This document shows, one piece after another, positions 18,267 to 27,454 of a stretch of DNA of 64,000 nucleotides. The notes beneath the pieces were generated by a model. The model worked only from the letters and a program-made list of their open reading frames with translations. It did no database searches and had not been told where the DNA came from. A program made the position numbers and the translations under genes. The DNA lies in contig NC_007712.1 in assembly GCF_000010085.1 (NCBI RefSeq), positions 1,550,001 to 1,614,000 of the forward strand, in the 5' to 3' direction. Source of the DNA: Sodalis glossinidius str. 'morsitans' (lineage in GTDB: Bacteria > Pseudomonadota > Gammaproteobacteria > Enterobacterales > Enterobacteriaceae). Every line of letters starts with the position of its first letter. Within the stretch, counting starts at the first letter, position 1.

Positions 18267-18403
18267 GCCGCCGCTTTCCATTGCCGCTGGTTCTTGGTGA
18301 AGAGCGCAAACGCTGTTGCCTTGAGATCGTGGGCGCGCGCAACTGCCTGGTCCACGCCTCCCGCTGCGCTGACGTGCGCGCCGATAAACTTGTTTTCGCT
18401 CAT
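18261..18403 (-). pseudogene. nfo: Endonuclease IV (nfo), N-terminal 47-codon fragment
   Basis: From ATG 18403 on the minus strand the frame gives KFIGAHVSAAGGVDQAVARA, then DLKATAFALFTKNQRQWK, the well-conserved N-terminus of endonuclease IV (E. coli KYIGAHVSAAGG, DATAFALFTKNQRQW). Homology ends at about 18261-18270, exactly where reverse-strand fruA sequence begins. All metal-binding His/Glu/Asp residues beyond the first strands are missing. In E. coli nfo and fruA are separated by several genes (yeiI, nupX, rihB, yeiL, yeiM, yeiN, yeiC); here a single junction replaces them. The intact enzyme repairs abasic sites. Confidence 0.88.
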
Positions 18404-18491
18404 CTTGCTAGGCTCCCGGTTAAAGTGATGAAGAGGAGAAAAGAAATGATTATAGTTGGTTATCTCGTTGAAATGTTGGATTACTGAAGCT

Positions 18492-18955
18492 ATGGCCATT
18501 ACCCTGCGCCAGCTGGAAGTTTTTGCCGAAGTGCTGAAAAGCGGTTCGACCACCCAAGCCTCCCAGGTATTATCGTTACCGCACCCGACCATCCGCTGGC
18601 GGGACGCAGGCTGGAGTTGTCCGCGCTGGCGGACGCGCCCTAGATACTGCGTGAGCGCGGCTCGGGTACCCGCGATATCGTTGACCACCTGCTGCTCTCG
18701 CGCTTGCCGCACTTTCATTTGGAAATGGAGCTCGGCAATTCCGAAGCCATCAAACACGCGGTACGTCACGGATTAGGAATCAGCTGTCTGTCACGCCGGG
18801 TGGTAGCGGAGGCGCTGGCGTTGGGTACACTGGTGACGCTGACGCTGCTTTACCGTACGCTGTATGTGGTGCATCACCGGCAAAAGCGCCTCTCCCATGC
18901 CCTGCAGAGGTTTATCGATTTTTGCCAGCACCACGCCAGCGAAGACTCCCGCTAA
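18492..18955 (+). pseudogene. yeiE: YeiE LysR-type regulator, central deletion plus amber
   Basis: ATG 18492 gives AITLRQLEVFAEVLKSGSTT, identical in style to the YeiE helix-turn-helix start. Most of the HTH and the first effector subdomain are then deleted. A shifted frame continues with APDHPLAGRRLELSALADAP, meets TAG at 18641-18643 (Trp in E. coli PWILRERG), and resumes ILRERGSGTRDIVDHLL, MELGNSEAIKHAVRHGLG, ISCLSRRV and HHRQKRLSHALQRF to TAA 18955. YeiE controls lysP and iron or motility genes in enterics. The intact lysP downstream has therefore probably lost this activator. Confidence 0.88.
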
Positions 18956-19081
18956 GCGTCACAGTTATGGCCCGGCCGCCGCAAGAACGCCTGGCGGGGC
19001 TGAGGTCGGCAACGATAAACGGCTGCAACGACGAGGCGCGGCGGTGTTAAAATTGGCAGTTTTCTCATGCTACGCTTATAA

Positions 19082-19112
19082 TTGACAATAAATTATGAAT
19101 CTGTCTTATAAT
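19082..19112 (+). promoter_or_regulatory. Candidate lysP promoter
   Basis: TTGACA at 19082-19087 and TATAAT at 19107-19112 match both consensus hexamers exactly, but the 19-base spacer is longer than ideal. It lies ~80 bases before lysP, in an A+T-rich patch. Confidence 0.45.
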
Positions 19113-19189
19113 TTGACTACTTGAGCGTGCGCAACGGGGAAGATTTGCTACAATCCTGCCTCGATTTTTGCAGAGACCCGTCAAACGCC

Positions 19190-20665
19190 ATGTATCACAA
19201 AACTTCTTCTCCCCCGCCGACGAGCGGCCTGCGCCGCGAATTAAAAGCGCGCCATTTGACTATGATCGCCATCGGCGGCTCCATTGGTACCGGTCTCTTC
19301 GTTGCCTCCGGCGCGTCGATCTCACAGGCGGGGCCGGGAGGGGCGCTGCTGTCGTATATGATAATCGGCCTGATGGTGTATTTCCTGATGACTAGCCTCG
19401 GCGAATTGGCGGCCTATATGCCGGTTTCCGGCTCGTTCGCCACCTACGGTTCACGTTATGTCGAAGAGGGCTTCGGCTTCGCCCTCGGCTGGAATTATTG
19501 GTACAACTGGGCGGTCACCATCGCGGTGGATCTGGTGGCATCACAGCTGGTGATGAGCTATTGGTTCCCGGACACACCGGGCTGGATCTGGAGCGCGCTG
19601 TTTTTGGGCATCATGTTCCTGCTCAACGTTATTTCGGTGAAAGGCTTTGGCGAGGCGGAATACTGGTTTTCGCTCATTAAAGTTGTCACCGTGGTGGTGT
19701 TTATCGGGGTGGGGGTGTTGATGATTGTCGGCATCCTACGCGGCGGTGAGCATGCGGGTTGGCACAATTGGACGGTGGGCGATGCGCCTTTCGCCGGCGG
19801 TTTCGCCTCCATGATAGGCGTCGCCATGATTGTCGGCTTTTCTTTTCAGGGGACTGAGCTTATCGGTATCGCAGCCGGCGAGTCGGCGGATCCGGCCAAA
19901 AATATACCGCGGGCGGTGCGACAGGTGTTCTGGCGCATTTTGCTGTTTTATGTGCTGGCGATCCTGATTATCAGCCTGATTATTCCTTATACCAGCCCCG
20001 ACTTGCTGCGTAATGATGTGAAAGATATCGCCGTCAGCCCGTTTACGCTGGTCTTTCGCAATGCGGGGCTGCTGTCGGCCGCGGCGGTCATGAACAGCGT
20101 CATTCTCACGGCGGTTTTGTCAGCGGGTAATTCCGGCATGTATGCCTCGACGCGTATGCTGTATACCTTGGCGGTGGAGGGCAAAGCGCCGAAAATTTTT
20201 GCCCGCCTGTCGCAAGGAGGCGTCCCGCGCTATGCGCTGGCCATGACGACGCTGGTGGCGGCGCTGTGTTTTCTCTCCTCCCTGTACTCTAACCAGAAGG
20301 TTTATCTTTGGCTGTTGAACACCTCAGGCATGACCGGGTTCATCGCCTGGCTGGGCATCGCGGTCAGTCACTACCGATTCCGACGTGGCTATGTGAAGCA
20401 GGGACGCAATCTTGCCGCCCTGCCTTATCGGGCCGGGTGGTTCCCGCTGGGGCCAGTGCTGGCGTTTATCTTGTGCCTGCTTATTACGTTGGGTCAGAAT
20501 TATCAGGCCTTTTTGGCGCAGACGATTGATTGGAATGGCGTCATCGCCACCTATATCGGTATTCCGCTGTTCCTGCTTATCTGGTGGGGCTACCGCTGGA
20601 GTCGCGGCAGCCGGTGGGTCCGTTATGAAGACATGACGTTTCCCGATAACGCGGGTCAACACTAA
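19190..20665 (+). CDS. lysP: LysP, lysine-specific permease
   Basis: A 491-residue APC-superfamily amino-acid permease (E. coli LysP 489). The conserved N-terminal block is LRRELKARHLTMIAIGGSIG, followed by TGLFVASGASISQAGPGGAL and twelve hydrophobic segments. Other landmarks are the PVSGSFATYGSRYVEEGFGF loop, GFSFQGTELIGIAAGESADP and LSAGNSGMYASTRMLYTLA. ATG 19190 aligns with the family N-terminus; the frame is open further upstream but that extension has no homology. The protein takes up lysine with protons and in E. coli also senses lysine for CadC. It appears intact, although its likely activator gene yeiE next door is dead. Confidence 0.93.
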   Translation: MYHKTSSPPPTSGLRRELKARHLTMIAIGGSIGTGLFVASGASISQAGPGGALLSYMIIGLMVYFLMTSLGELAAYMPVSGSFATYGSRYVEEGFGFALGWNYWYNWAVTIAVDLVASQLVMSYWFPDTPGWIWSALFLGIMFLLNVISVKGFGEAEYWFSLIKVVTVVVFIGVGVLMIVGILRGGEHAGWHNWTVGDAPFAGGFASMIGVAMIVGFSFQGTELIGIAAGESADPAKNIPRAVRQVFWRILLFYVLAILIISLIIPYTSPDLLRNDVKDIAVSPFTLVFRNAGLLSAAAVMNSVILTAVLSAGNSGMYASTRMLYTLAVEGKAPKIFARLSQGGVPRYALAMTTLVAALCFLSSLYSNQKVYLWLLNTSGMTGFIAWLGIAVSHYRFRRGYVKQGRNLAALPYRAGWFPLGPVLAFILCLLITLGQNYQAFLAQTIDWNGVIATYIGIPLFLLIWWGYRWSRGSRWVRYEDMTFPDNAGQH

Positions 20666-20945
20666 CCTCTTGTCACCGCTTCGCGGTGGTAGCAGGCGCA
20701 GATGAGCTGAGCGGCGTGGCGTGATAATGCGTGTTATGTAAAGGCTTAATAAGATTGATAAGTTTTATCATTTGATCTATGGTTAGCGCTTCATTTTGCC
20801 GGCCCGCCCGCCGTGCATGTTTCACGGTCGCCAAGCCGGCGCTGGTACCCGCTATGCCGGCGTGCGTCTGTGATCTCCCAGACGCCACTCCCAAGCAGGC
20901 CTTGACCGGCAAAGTCGTTTGCGAGCCAGCCTTTCAGGTACCACG

Positions 20946-22012
20946 ATGTGTATAACCTCCGAACCGACGCCTGACGTCTCCCGAACCGCCGCAACGGTGC
21001 AGTATCAGCGTCTATTGCGCTGGCGCCTGCTGCTGTTGGCGGCCATTGCCGCCTGCGTGTTGGTGGATTTCACACTTGGTCCGTTGGGGCTGGGGATGAA
21101 GGCATTGTTGCACACGCTGTTCCATCCCCAGCTTGCCGATGCGGGGACGCGGGTCATTGTCTGGGATATTCGCCTGCCGTACGCCTTGATGGCGGTCGCG
21201 GTGGGCTTGTCGCTGGGGCTGGCCGGCGTGGAAATGCAGACTATTTTGAATAACCCCCTTGCCAGCCCTTTCACGCTGGGCGTATCATCGGCGGCGGCGT
21301 TCGGCGCCGCGCTGGCGATTATCCTGGGAATCGGCGTGCCCGGCGCCTGCCCGAAACCTGGTTTATCGCTATTAACGCGTTTATTTTCGCGCTACTGGCG
21401 GTGCTATTGCTGGATGCCGTGACGCGCTGGACCCGAGTAGCGACGTCCGGTGTAGTGTTGTTCGGGATTGCGCTGGTGTTTACCTTCAACGCGCTGGTGT
21501 TGATGATGCGGTTCATCGCCACCGAAGATACGCTACAAGGCCTGGTGTTTTGGACCATGGACAGTCTGGCGCGCGCCTCCTGGCCGAAATTGACCATAAT
21601 GAGCGCGGCGTTTGCGCTCATCTTGCCCTGGTCGATGTTCAGCGCCTGGAAGCTCACTGCCCTGCTGCTGGGCGAGAGCCTGGCGATAAGCTTCGGTATC
21701 GACGTCAAGCGGTTGCGCCTGAGCACGTTGCTGCGTATCAGTATTCTGTCGGCGCTGGCGGTCGCCTTCGTCGGACCTATTGGATTCATCGGTCTGGTGG
21801 CGCCCCATATCGCTCGGCTGATTGTCGGCGAAGATCACCGCTTTTATCTACCCGCCAGCGCGTTGCTTGGCGCGCTGGTCCTGTCGATGGCGTCGGTGGC
21901 CTCCAAAAATATTGTTCCGGGCACGCTTATCCCCGTAGGCATTGTGACATCGCTGGTCGGGGTGCCGTTTTTCCTGAGTATCATCATCTTGCGCCACCGG
22001 GGGAATTTATGA
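20946..22012 (+). pseudogene. FecCD-type iron-siderophore ABC permease, one frameshift
   Basis: ATG 20946 opens a ~350-codon permease of the BtuC/FecCD family. The first half reads GTRVIVWDIRLPYALMAVAV and then GVEMQTILNNPLASPFTLGV, the family's signature PLA.P..LG block, and the ASSAA-type helix. After GIGVPGA the frame shifts by one near 21347; LPETWFIAINAFIFALLAVL continues in the new frame and runs to GPIGFIGLVAPHIARLIVGE and TSLVGVPFFLSIIIL at 22012. The stop overlaps the ATPase start (ATGA). A single 1-nt change separates this from an intact gene. E. coli has no ABC transporter between lysP and cirA, so this pair is specific to this lineage or its relatives. Confidence 0.82.
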
Positions 22013-22799
22013 CCGCGGGACTGCGTATCGTCGGCTTTAGCGCCGGTTATCCGAAACGTCGGGTAATTGACCAGCTTGAGGTACCCTGTCTGCCCCGTGT
22101 CAAATCAGCGTGCTTCTGGGGCCCAACGGCTGCGGCAAATCCACGCTGCTGCGATCGTTGGCCGGTCTGAACCCGGCCCGCGGGGAGCTTTGGCTGGCGG
22201 GGGAAGATTTAATGCAATTGCCGTTTGCCCGGCGCGCGGAAAAGGTGGTGTATCTACCCCAGAGCCTGCCCGCCGGTGTTCATTTGCAGGTGCTGGAATC
22301 GGTCATTGCGGCGCAACGCGCCTCCGGCGGCCGCGCGCATCAGGCCAATGAAGAGGTGGTGATGGCGTTACTGACTCGTTTAGGGATAGCCCATTTGGCG
22401 CTGCAATATCTAGACAACCTCTCCGGGGGCCAGAAGCAATTAGTGGGTCTGGCGCAATCGCTGATACGCCAGCCGGCGCTGTTGCTGCTCGACGAGCCTC
22501 TTAGCGCGCTGGATCTTAATTATCAATATCACGTGATGTCGCTCATCGGCAGCGAAACCCGGCGCCGCAATATCATTACGTTGATGGTGGTGCATGATAT
22601 TAATATTTCGCTGCGTCACGGCCAATATGCGCTGATGTTGCGTGATGGGCGTTTGCTGGCGGACGGCGCGCCTGAGCGTGTGATTACGCCCGCCAGTCTA
22701 GCCAGCGTTTATGGCGTCAAGGGCCGTATTGAGCGCTGTTCACAGGGACTGCCGCAGATGCTGATTGATGGTCTGGTCAGCCTACCGGGACCTATCTGA
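22009..22799 (+). pseudogene. Iron-siderophore ABC transporter ATPase, frameshift before Walker A
   Basis: From ATG 22009 the frame gives LRIVGFSAGYPKRRVIDQLE. About one base is lost or gained near 22100, and the rest reads in the next frame: ISVLLGPNGCGKSTLLRSLA (Walker A), YLDNLSGGQKQLVGLAQSLI (signature), QPALLLLDEPLSALDLN (Walker B), VVHDINISLRHG (switch His). It matches FepC/FhuC-type ATPases that energise siderophore import. An internal start could give a protein lacking the P-loop beta strand, but function is unlikely. It is coupled by ATGA overlap to the permease; no periplasmic binding protein gene is visible, and a TonB-dependent receptor pseudogene follows. Confidence 0.82.
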
Positions 22800-23215
22800 A
22801 CGCGCCGCCGTCCGCGCCAGACAAGAGGACAGGGGCCTGAGAGGAGAATGCGGCGCTAATGGAAAGCGCGGGCCTGACAGGAGAGCGTGGCAATGAAGCC
22901 ATGAAATGCGGCCCTGATAGGAAAACACGGTACCCACCGAGGCGCGCTTCTGGCGCTGAAGCAAGTGACTTGTCCAAAGTGATATTCCATTGTCTCTCCA
23001 CGGCGATAAAAACATTTGGCCCCCTCCGGCTTCACTGACGAGAAGGCCGTCTCTTGGCGCCCGCCGCCATCGTTTACGCTCGACATTCGTCTGCATCCCT
23101 CGTATTCCGCCCGTCACGCCACTTGTATCACGTGCCAGATCCTTGGCCCTTAACACCTGCCGCGCCGGGTAAAAATCACGGCGCTGAACTGCTTTCCATT
23201 AAACCAAATGCTTAT
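22800..23215 (+). repeat. Intergenic region with three degenerate GGCCTGA repeats
   Basis: No gene seen. Three related units begin at 22834 (GGCCTGAGAGGAGAATGCGG), 22871 (GGCCTGACAGGAGAGCGTGG) and 22911 (GCCCTGATAGGAAAACACGG), 37 and 40 bases apart. The rest of the region is unremarkable. Confidence 0.5.
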
Positions 23216-23234
23216 GAGAATGACAGTGATTTTT
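23216..23234 (+). promoter_or_regulatory. Possible Fur box upstream of the CirA-like receptor
   Basis: GAGAATGACAGTGATTTTT matches the 19-base Fur consensus GATAATGATAATCATTATC at 13 positions. It lies ~80 bases before the receptor start in an A+T-rich promoter-like stretch. Iron control is expected for this receptor family; the match is moderate. Confidence 0.45.
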
Positions 23235-23311
23235 ATTTACATAAAATAGTATTTTCTTACAATGGCTAACGCAATCAAGGCTAAGTGGAAACACTATAAG
23301 AAAATCTTGTC

Positions 23312-25187
23312 ATGCGTAACAGAGTCACTTCCCGTGCCATGGTCCTGTCAATGGCTGCCCTGGGCGCCCCGCAGGTGGATGCTGTCCCGTCGGATCCTGA
23401 AACGGACACCGTGGTCGTCACCGCCGCCGGCTTCCAACAAAGAATCGAGGATTCCGCCGCATCAATCTCGGTTATCTCGTGTGAAACCCTGGAAACCAAA
23501 GCCTATACCGATGTCACCGACGCGCTAAAGGATGTGCCGGGCGTGGTGGTCACCGGCGGCGGCAGCCGCAGCGACATCAGCATCCGCGGTATGGCCGCGA
23601 AATACACCCTGATCCTGGTAGACGGCAAACGCGTCGATACCGGCGGCACGCGCCCCAATAGCGATGGTCCCGGCATCGAACAGGGCTGGTTGCCGCCGTT
23701 GGCGGCGATTGAGCGGATTGAGGTCGTACGCGGTCCGATGTCCTCCCTGTACGGCTCCGACGCCATGGGCGGGGTCATCAACATTATCACCCGTCAGGTC
23801 GGTAAATCCTGGCACACCTCCGTGCGCAGCGAGGCCGTCTGGCAGGAAGATCGCCGCTCGGGGGATATTTACCAATCCAGCCTCTATACGGCGGGCCCCC
23901 TGATAGACGGCCTGTTGGGCGTCAAGCTTAACGGCCTGCTCTCGCACCGCAGTGAGGATCGCATTGTTGAGGGGTAAAATGCCCAGCGGATGAAGAGCGG
24001 CGGTGTCACTTTCACCCTAACGCCGGATGAAGCCAATAGCATCGATTTGGGCTTAGGGAATTTTGTCCAGGACAGAAATAGTTCCCCTGGAAAATCGGTG
24101 TCTGCCGTCAGTGACCCCAGCGATGTACGTTATACGCGCAATAACTATGCACTGACGCATCATGGCAATTATGACGGCGGCATGACCACCAGTTATCTGC
24201 AGCGCGAAGAAACCCGCAACCCGTCGCGGGAAATGAAGACGGCTAACCCCCTGATGAACACCCAGAACATGCTGTATCTCGGCGATCATACTTTCAGCGC
24301 CGGCGGCCAATACCGTTACGAGACGCTGAACAATAATGAAAACAAGATTTTTTATTATTGTTCCCTTAGCGAGCTGAGCCGCTGGATCTGGGCGCTATTC
24401 GCCGAGGATGAATGGCTGATGACCCAGTACTTTGCCCTGACCACCGGCCTGCGGATGGATCGTGACGAAAATTACAGCAGCCATTGGACACCAAGGCTGT
24501 ATGACGTCTGGCATTTAACCGAAACCTGGACGCTGAAGGGCGGCATTTCCGGCGGTTATCGCTCGCCGGATTTGCGTCAGGCCGTGGCGGACTGGGGCCA
24601 AATCACCGGCGGCGGAGGGGCAGCGGCCATTATTATCGGTAACCCCAATCTCAAGCCGGAAAAAAGTCTCGATCAGGAAATCGCCCTGTTGTAGGGTAAC
24701 TACCAGGGTAACCACCGCTTTTTAAGCACCGGCGTGACGCTGTTTAATACCGATTACCGCGATAAAATTACCGAGGTGCGCAGCTGCATCGATCCTAGCG
24801 GCACGGCCTCCGGCGTGGTCGCTGGCCTTCAGTTATACCTTCACTGAAACCGAACAGCGGAGCGGCGAATTCAGCGGCAAGCCACTGAACGAAATTCCAA
24901 AACATATGATCAACGCCACGCTTAACTGGCAAACGACCCCCGATATCGCCAGCTGGCTTCGGGTCAACCATCGCGGCCAGAGTTCGGCTTATCTCGGACG
25001 CACCAGTATGAGCGAAGGGCGGCCGTCCTACACCTTTATCGATCTGTGCACCAGCTAGCGGCTGTCGAAACAGCTGCAATTGCAGGCCGGGGTTTATAAT
25101 CTGCTGGATAAACGTGTCGATTATGTCACTTACGGTCGGGTGCTGGACGGCAGACGCTATCTGTTGGGGGCCAATATCGACTTTTGA
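23312..25187 (+). pseudogene. cirA: CirA-like TonB-dependent outer-membrane siderophore receptor, several stops
   Basis: ATG 23312 gives a signal peptide, a TonB box (DTVVVTAA), and the plug domain: DSAASISVISCETLETKAYT, LKDVPGVVVTGGGSRSDISI, YTLILVDGKRV, IERIEVVRGPMSSLYGSDAM, GGVINIITRQVG. The frame stops at TAA 23975-23977 but resumes in the same frame (SGGVTFTLTPDEANSIDLGL). It stops again at TAG 24692-24694, then loses a large part of the barrel near 24820. The end reads in another frame (SYTFTETEQRSGEFSGKPLN, GVYNLLDKRVDYVTYGRVLD, GRRYLLGANIDF) with TAG at 25056-25058. Position between lysP and yeiG matches E. coli cirA (catecholate/colicin I receptor), though the barrel also resembles other catecholate receptors. 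Confidence 0.82.
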
Positions 25188-25498
25188 TGGGCACGTCAGG
25201 GCGTGGACGCCCCGCTTGCCGCCGCGCATCGGCGCACGACGCAGGAGGAAGATGCTCGCCGGACGTGCATGGCGGTCAGTTGGCGGGTAGAAGGGTGTTG
25301 GGTCAGGGTCAATGAATAGGGCGACGGCAGGAGACCGTCGAGCCTCAGCATCCGGAGTCCAAGCTTTCTTACTGCGCCTGCCTCTGCATCCGGGTGGGGG
25401 GGAACCCCTCTCTCTGCACCGGCCGGGGACGGTAGTCGTCGAATTTTAGCATCCGGGGGAACGTCATTCCTCCGGACAGAGGGTGTTACAGCGAGGGA
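25188..25498. other. Intergenic region between the receptor and FGH genes
   Basis: About 310 G+C-rich bases without a gene. Two short related stretches ending AGCATCCGG occur at about 25347 and 25447, each preceded by GTCGA, about 100 bases apart. This may be a decayed duplication. Confidence 0.35.
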
Positions 25499-26335
25499 TC
25501 AGGTGTGCAGATAACCGGCGTGGAACCGCAGGTGATCATCGATAAAGCTGGCGATAAAGAAATAGCTGTGGTCATAGCCCGGCTGGATACGCAACGTCAG
25601 CGGCCATTGATGCTGGCGCGCCAGCGCGGCCCATGTTTCCGGTTGCAGCTGTTCCGGCATGAACGGATCAGCGTCGCCTTGATCTATTAACACCGGCAGC
25701 GGCTGCGCGCCGCCGTCGGCAAGTAGTCGGCAGCTGTCCCATTGCCGCCAAGCTTTCTCGTCCTGACCCATATACTCGCCGAAAGCTTTACGGCCCCAGG
25801 GCACCTCGCTGGGATTGACGATCGGCGCAAAAGCCGACACCGAGCAATAACGCCTCGGATGACGCAGCGCCATTAACAGCGCGCCGTGGCCGCCCATCGA
25901 ATGGCCCATGATAGACTGGCGATCCCCCGTGCTGAACTGTTGGCGGATAAGCGCCGGCAGTTCGTCGCTGAGGTAATCGAACATCCGATAATGGGATGAC
26001 CAGAGCGCGACCGTGGCGTTGAGATAAAAGCCCGCCCCTTGGCCCAGATCGTAGGCCACCGCCTCGCCGCGCGGGCTGGTATCGGGCATCACCAACAGCA
26101 AATTAAGCTCGGCGGCCAGGCGCTGCGCGCCCGACTTGGTGCTAAAGTTTTCATCGGTGCAGGTCAGGCCCGACAACCAGAAGATCACCTGAGGCGGCCG
26201 TTTATCCGCTGCTTCCGGCGGCACATAGACGCTATAGGTCATCGGCACGCCGGTCGCCTGGGATCGATGTCGGTAGCGGTACTGCCAGCTGCCATACAGG
26301 CGGTGGGCCGCAATGCGCTCAGCGTTGACGGTCAT
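25499..26335 (-). CDS. yeiG: S-formylglutathione hydrolase (YeiG/FrmB type)
   Basis: A 278-residue esterase-D family hydrolase, the same length as E. coli YeiG. The oxyanion region reads YSVYVPPEAADKRPPQVIFW, then LSGLTCTDENFSTKSGAQRL; the nucleophile Ser is in IMGHSMGGHGALLMAL; the Asp and His are in DQGDADPFMPEQL and GYDHSYFFIASFIDDHLRFH. It splits S-formylglutathione into glutathione and formate, the second step of glutathione-dependent formaldehyde detoxification. The upstream gene for the first step (adhC, 15 bases away on the same strand) is broken, so this enzyme may act on other thioesters or be on its way out. The order cirA, yeiG, folE is as in E. coli, but adhC is extra. Confidence 0.93.
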   Translation of the reverse strand: MTVNAERIAAHRLYGSWQYRYRHRSQATGVPMTYSVYVPPEAADKRPPQVIFWLSGLTCTDENFSTKSGAQRLAAELNLLLVMPDTSPRGEAVAYDLGQGAGFYLNATVALWSSHYRMFDYLSDELPALIRQQFSTGDRQSIMGHSMGGHGALLMALRHPRRYCSVSAFAPIVNPSEVPWGRKAFGEYMGQDEKAWRQWDSCRLLADGGAQPLPVLIDQGDADPFMPEQLQPETWAALARQHQWPLTLRIQPGYDHSYFFIASFIDDHLRFHAGYLHT

Positions 26336-26350
26336 TGCTGTCTCCTTTTA

Positions 26351-27444
26351 TCACTGGCCGAAATGGATAACGGAACGGATCGATTTGCCTTCATGCATCA
26401 GGCTGAACGCTTCATTTATCGCCTCAAGTCCCATAGTGTGGGTAATGAAATCGTTGAACTGAAATTCGCCGTTCAAATAACGTTCAACGATGCCGGGCAA
26501 CTGCGAGCGGCCTTTTACGACGCCGAAAGCGGAACCGCGCCACACGCTGCCGGTGACCAGCTGGAACGGCCGGGTGGCGACCCCGATAATGACCGATTCG
26601 CCCCAGCCTTTATGGCAACATTCTAGCGCCGAACGCATGACATTGACGTTGCCGATGCATTCAAAGGAAAAATCGACGCCGCCGTCGGTCAGCTCGACAA
26701 TCACGTCCTGAATGGGACGGTCGTAATCCCGCGGATTGATCAGATCGGTGGCGCCAAGCTTGCGGGCCAGCTCGAATTTACTGGTGTTGAGATCAATGCT
26801 GATAATCCTGCCTGCGCCGGCCATCTGGGCGCCGATAATCGCCGACAGGCCGATGCAGCCAAGGCCAAAGATCGCGACCGAATTCCCGGGCTGGACTTTG
26901 GCGGTATTGATGACTGCACCCATGCCGGCGGTCACGCCGCAGCCCAGCAGGCAGACTTCTTCCAACGGTGCGGCCTTATCGATTTTCGCCAGCGAAATTT
27001 CCGGTATTACCGTATATTCCGCAAAGGTCGAGGTCCTCATGTAATGGAAAATAGGTTTGCCGTTCTTGAAGAAGCGGGTGGTGCCGTCTGGCATCAGCCC
27101 CTTACCCTGGGTGGCGCGGATAGCCTGACATAAATTGGTTTTGCCGGAGCGGCAAAATTTGCACTCGCCGCACTCCGGTGTATACAACAGGATGACGTGA
27201 TCGCCTACCGCCACGCTGGTGCCAGCGCCTCAACCACGCCACCGCCTTCATGACCCAGAATAACCGGGAACACCCCCTCCGCATCTTTGCCTGACAAGGT
27301 GTAGGCATCGGTGTGGCAAACGCCGCTGGCGACGATGCGGACCAGCACTTCGCCTTTTTGCGGCGGCATTAGGTCAACCTAGGTAACCGACAATGGCTGG
27401 TTGGGTCCCCAGGCAAAGGCGGCGCGGGTTTTAATCATTTGCAT
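26351..27444 (-). pseudogene. adhC: S-(hydroxymethyl)glutathione dehydrogenase (class III ADH), broken
   Basis: From ATG 27444 (or 27436) the frame gives IKTRAAFAWGPNQPLSVT, then TAG at 27379-27381 where Glu is expected. It continues in frame as VDLMPPQKGEVLVRIVASGV, CHTDAYTLSGKDAEGVFPVI and LGHEGGGVVEAL, covering the first zinc ligands. A short deletion and frameshift near 27220 follow. The remainder is open from SVAVGDHVILL to 26351, with the structural-zinc cysteines (CGECKFCRSGKTNLC), TRFFKNGKPIFHYM and the nucleotide-binding GLGCIGLSAIIGAQ. Six codons (AGQEIS in E. coli) are missing before TRPFQLVTG. The family oxidises the formaldehyde-glutathione adduct with NAD. It would be co-transcribed with the hydrolase. 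Confidence 0.87.
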
Positions 27445-27454
27445 GGTGAAGCTC

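Noticed and set aside
18101..18769. A long minus-strand frame of ~220 codons spanning the yeiE 5' end and nfo
   Set aside because: Only the part from 18403 downward matches endonuclease IV; the upstream part is the complement of yeiE.
22834..22930. Degenerate GGCCTGA repeats considered as a CRISPR array
   Set aside because: Only three diverged units with 17-20 bases between them and no cas genes nearby.
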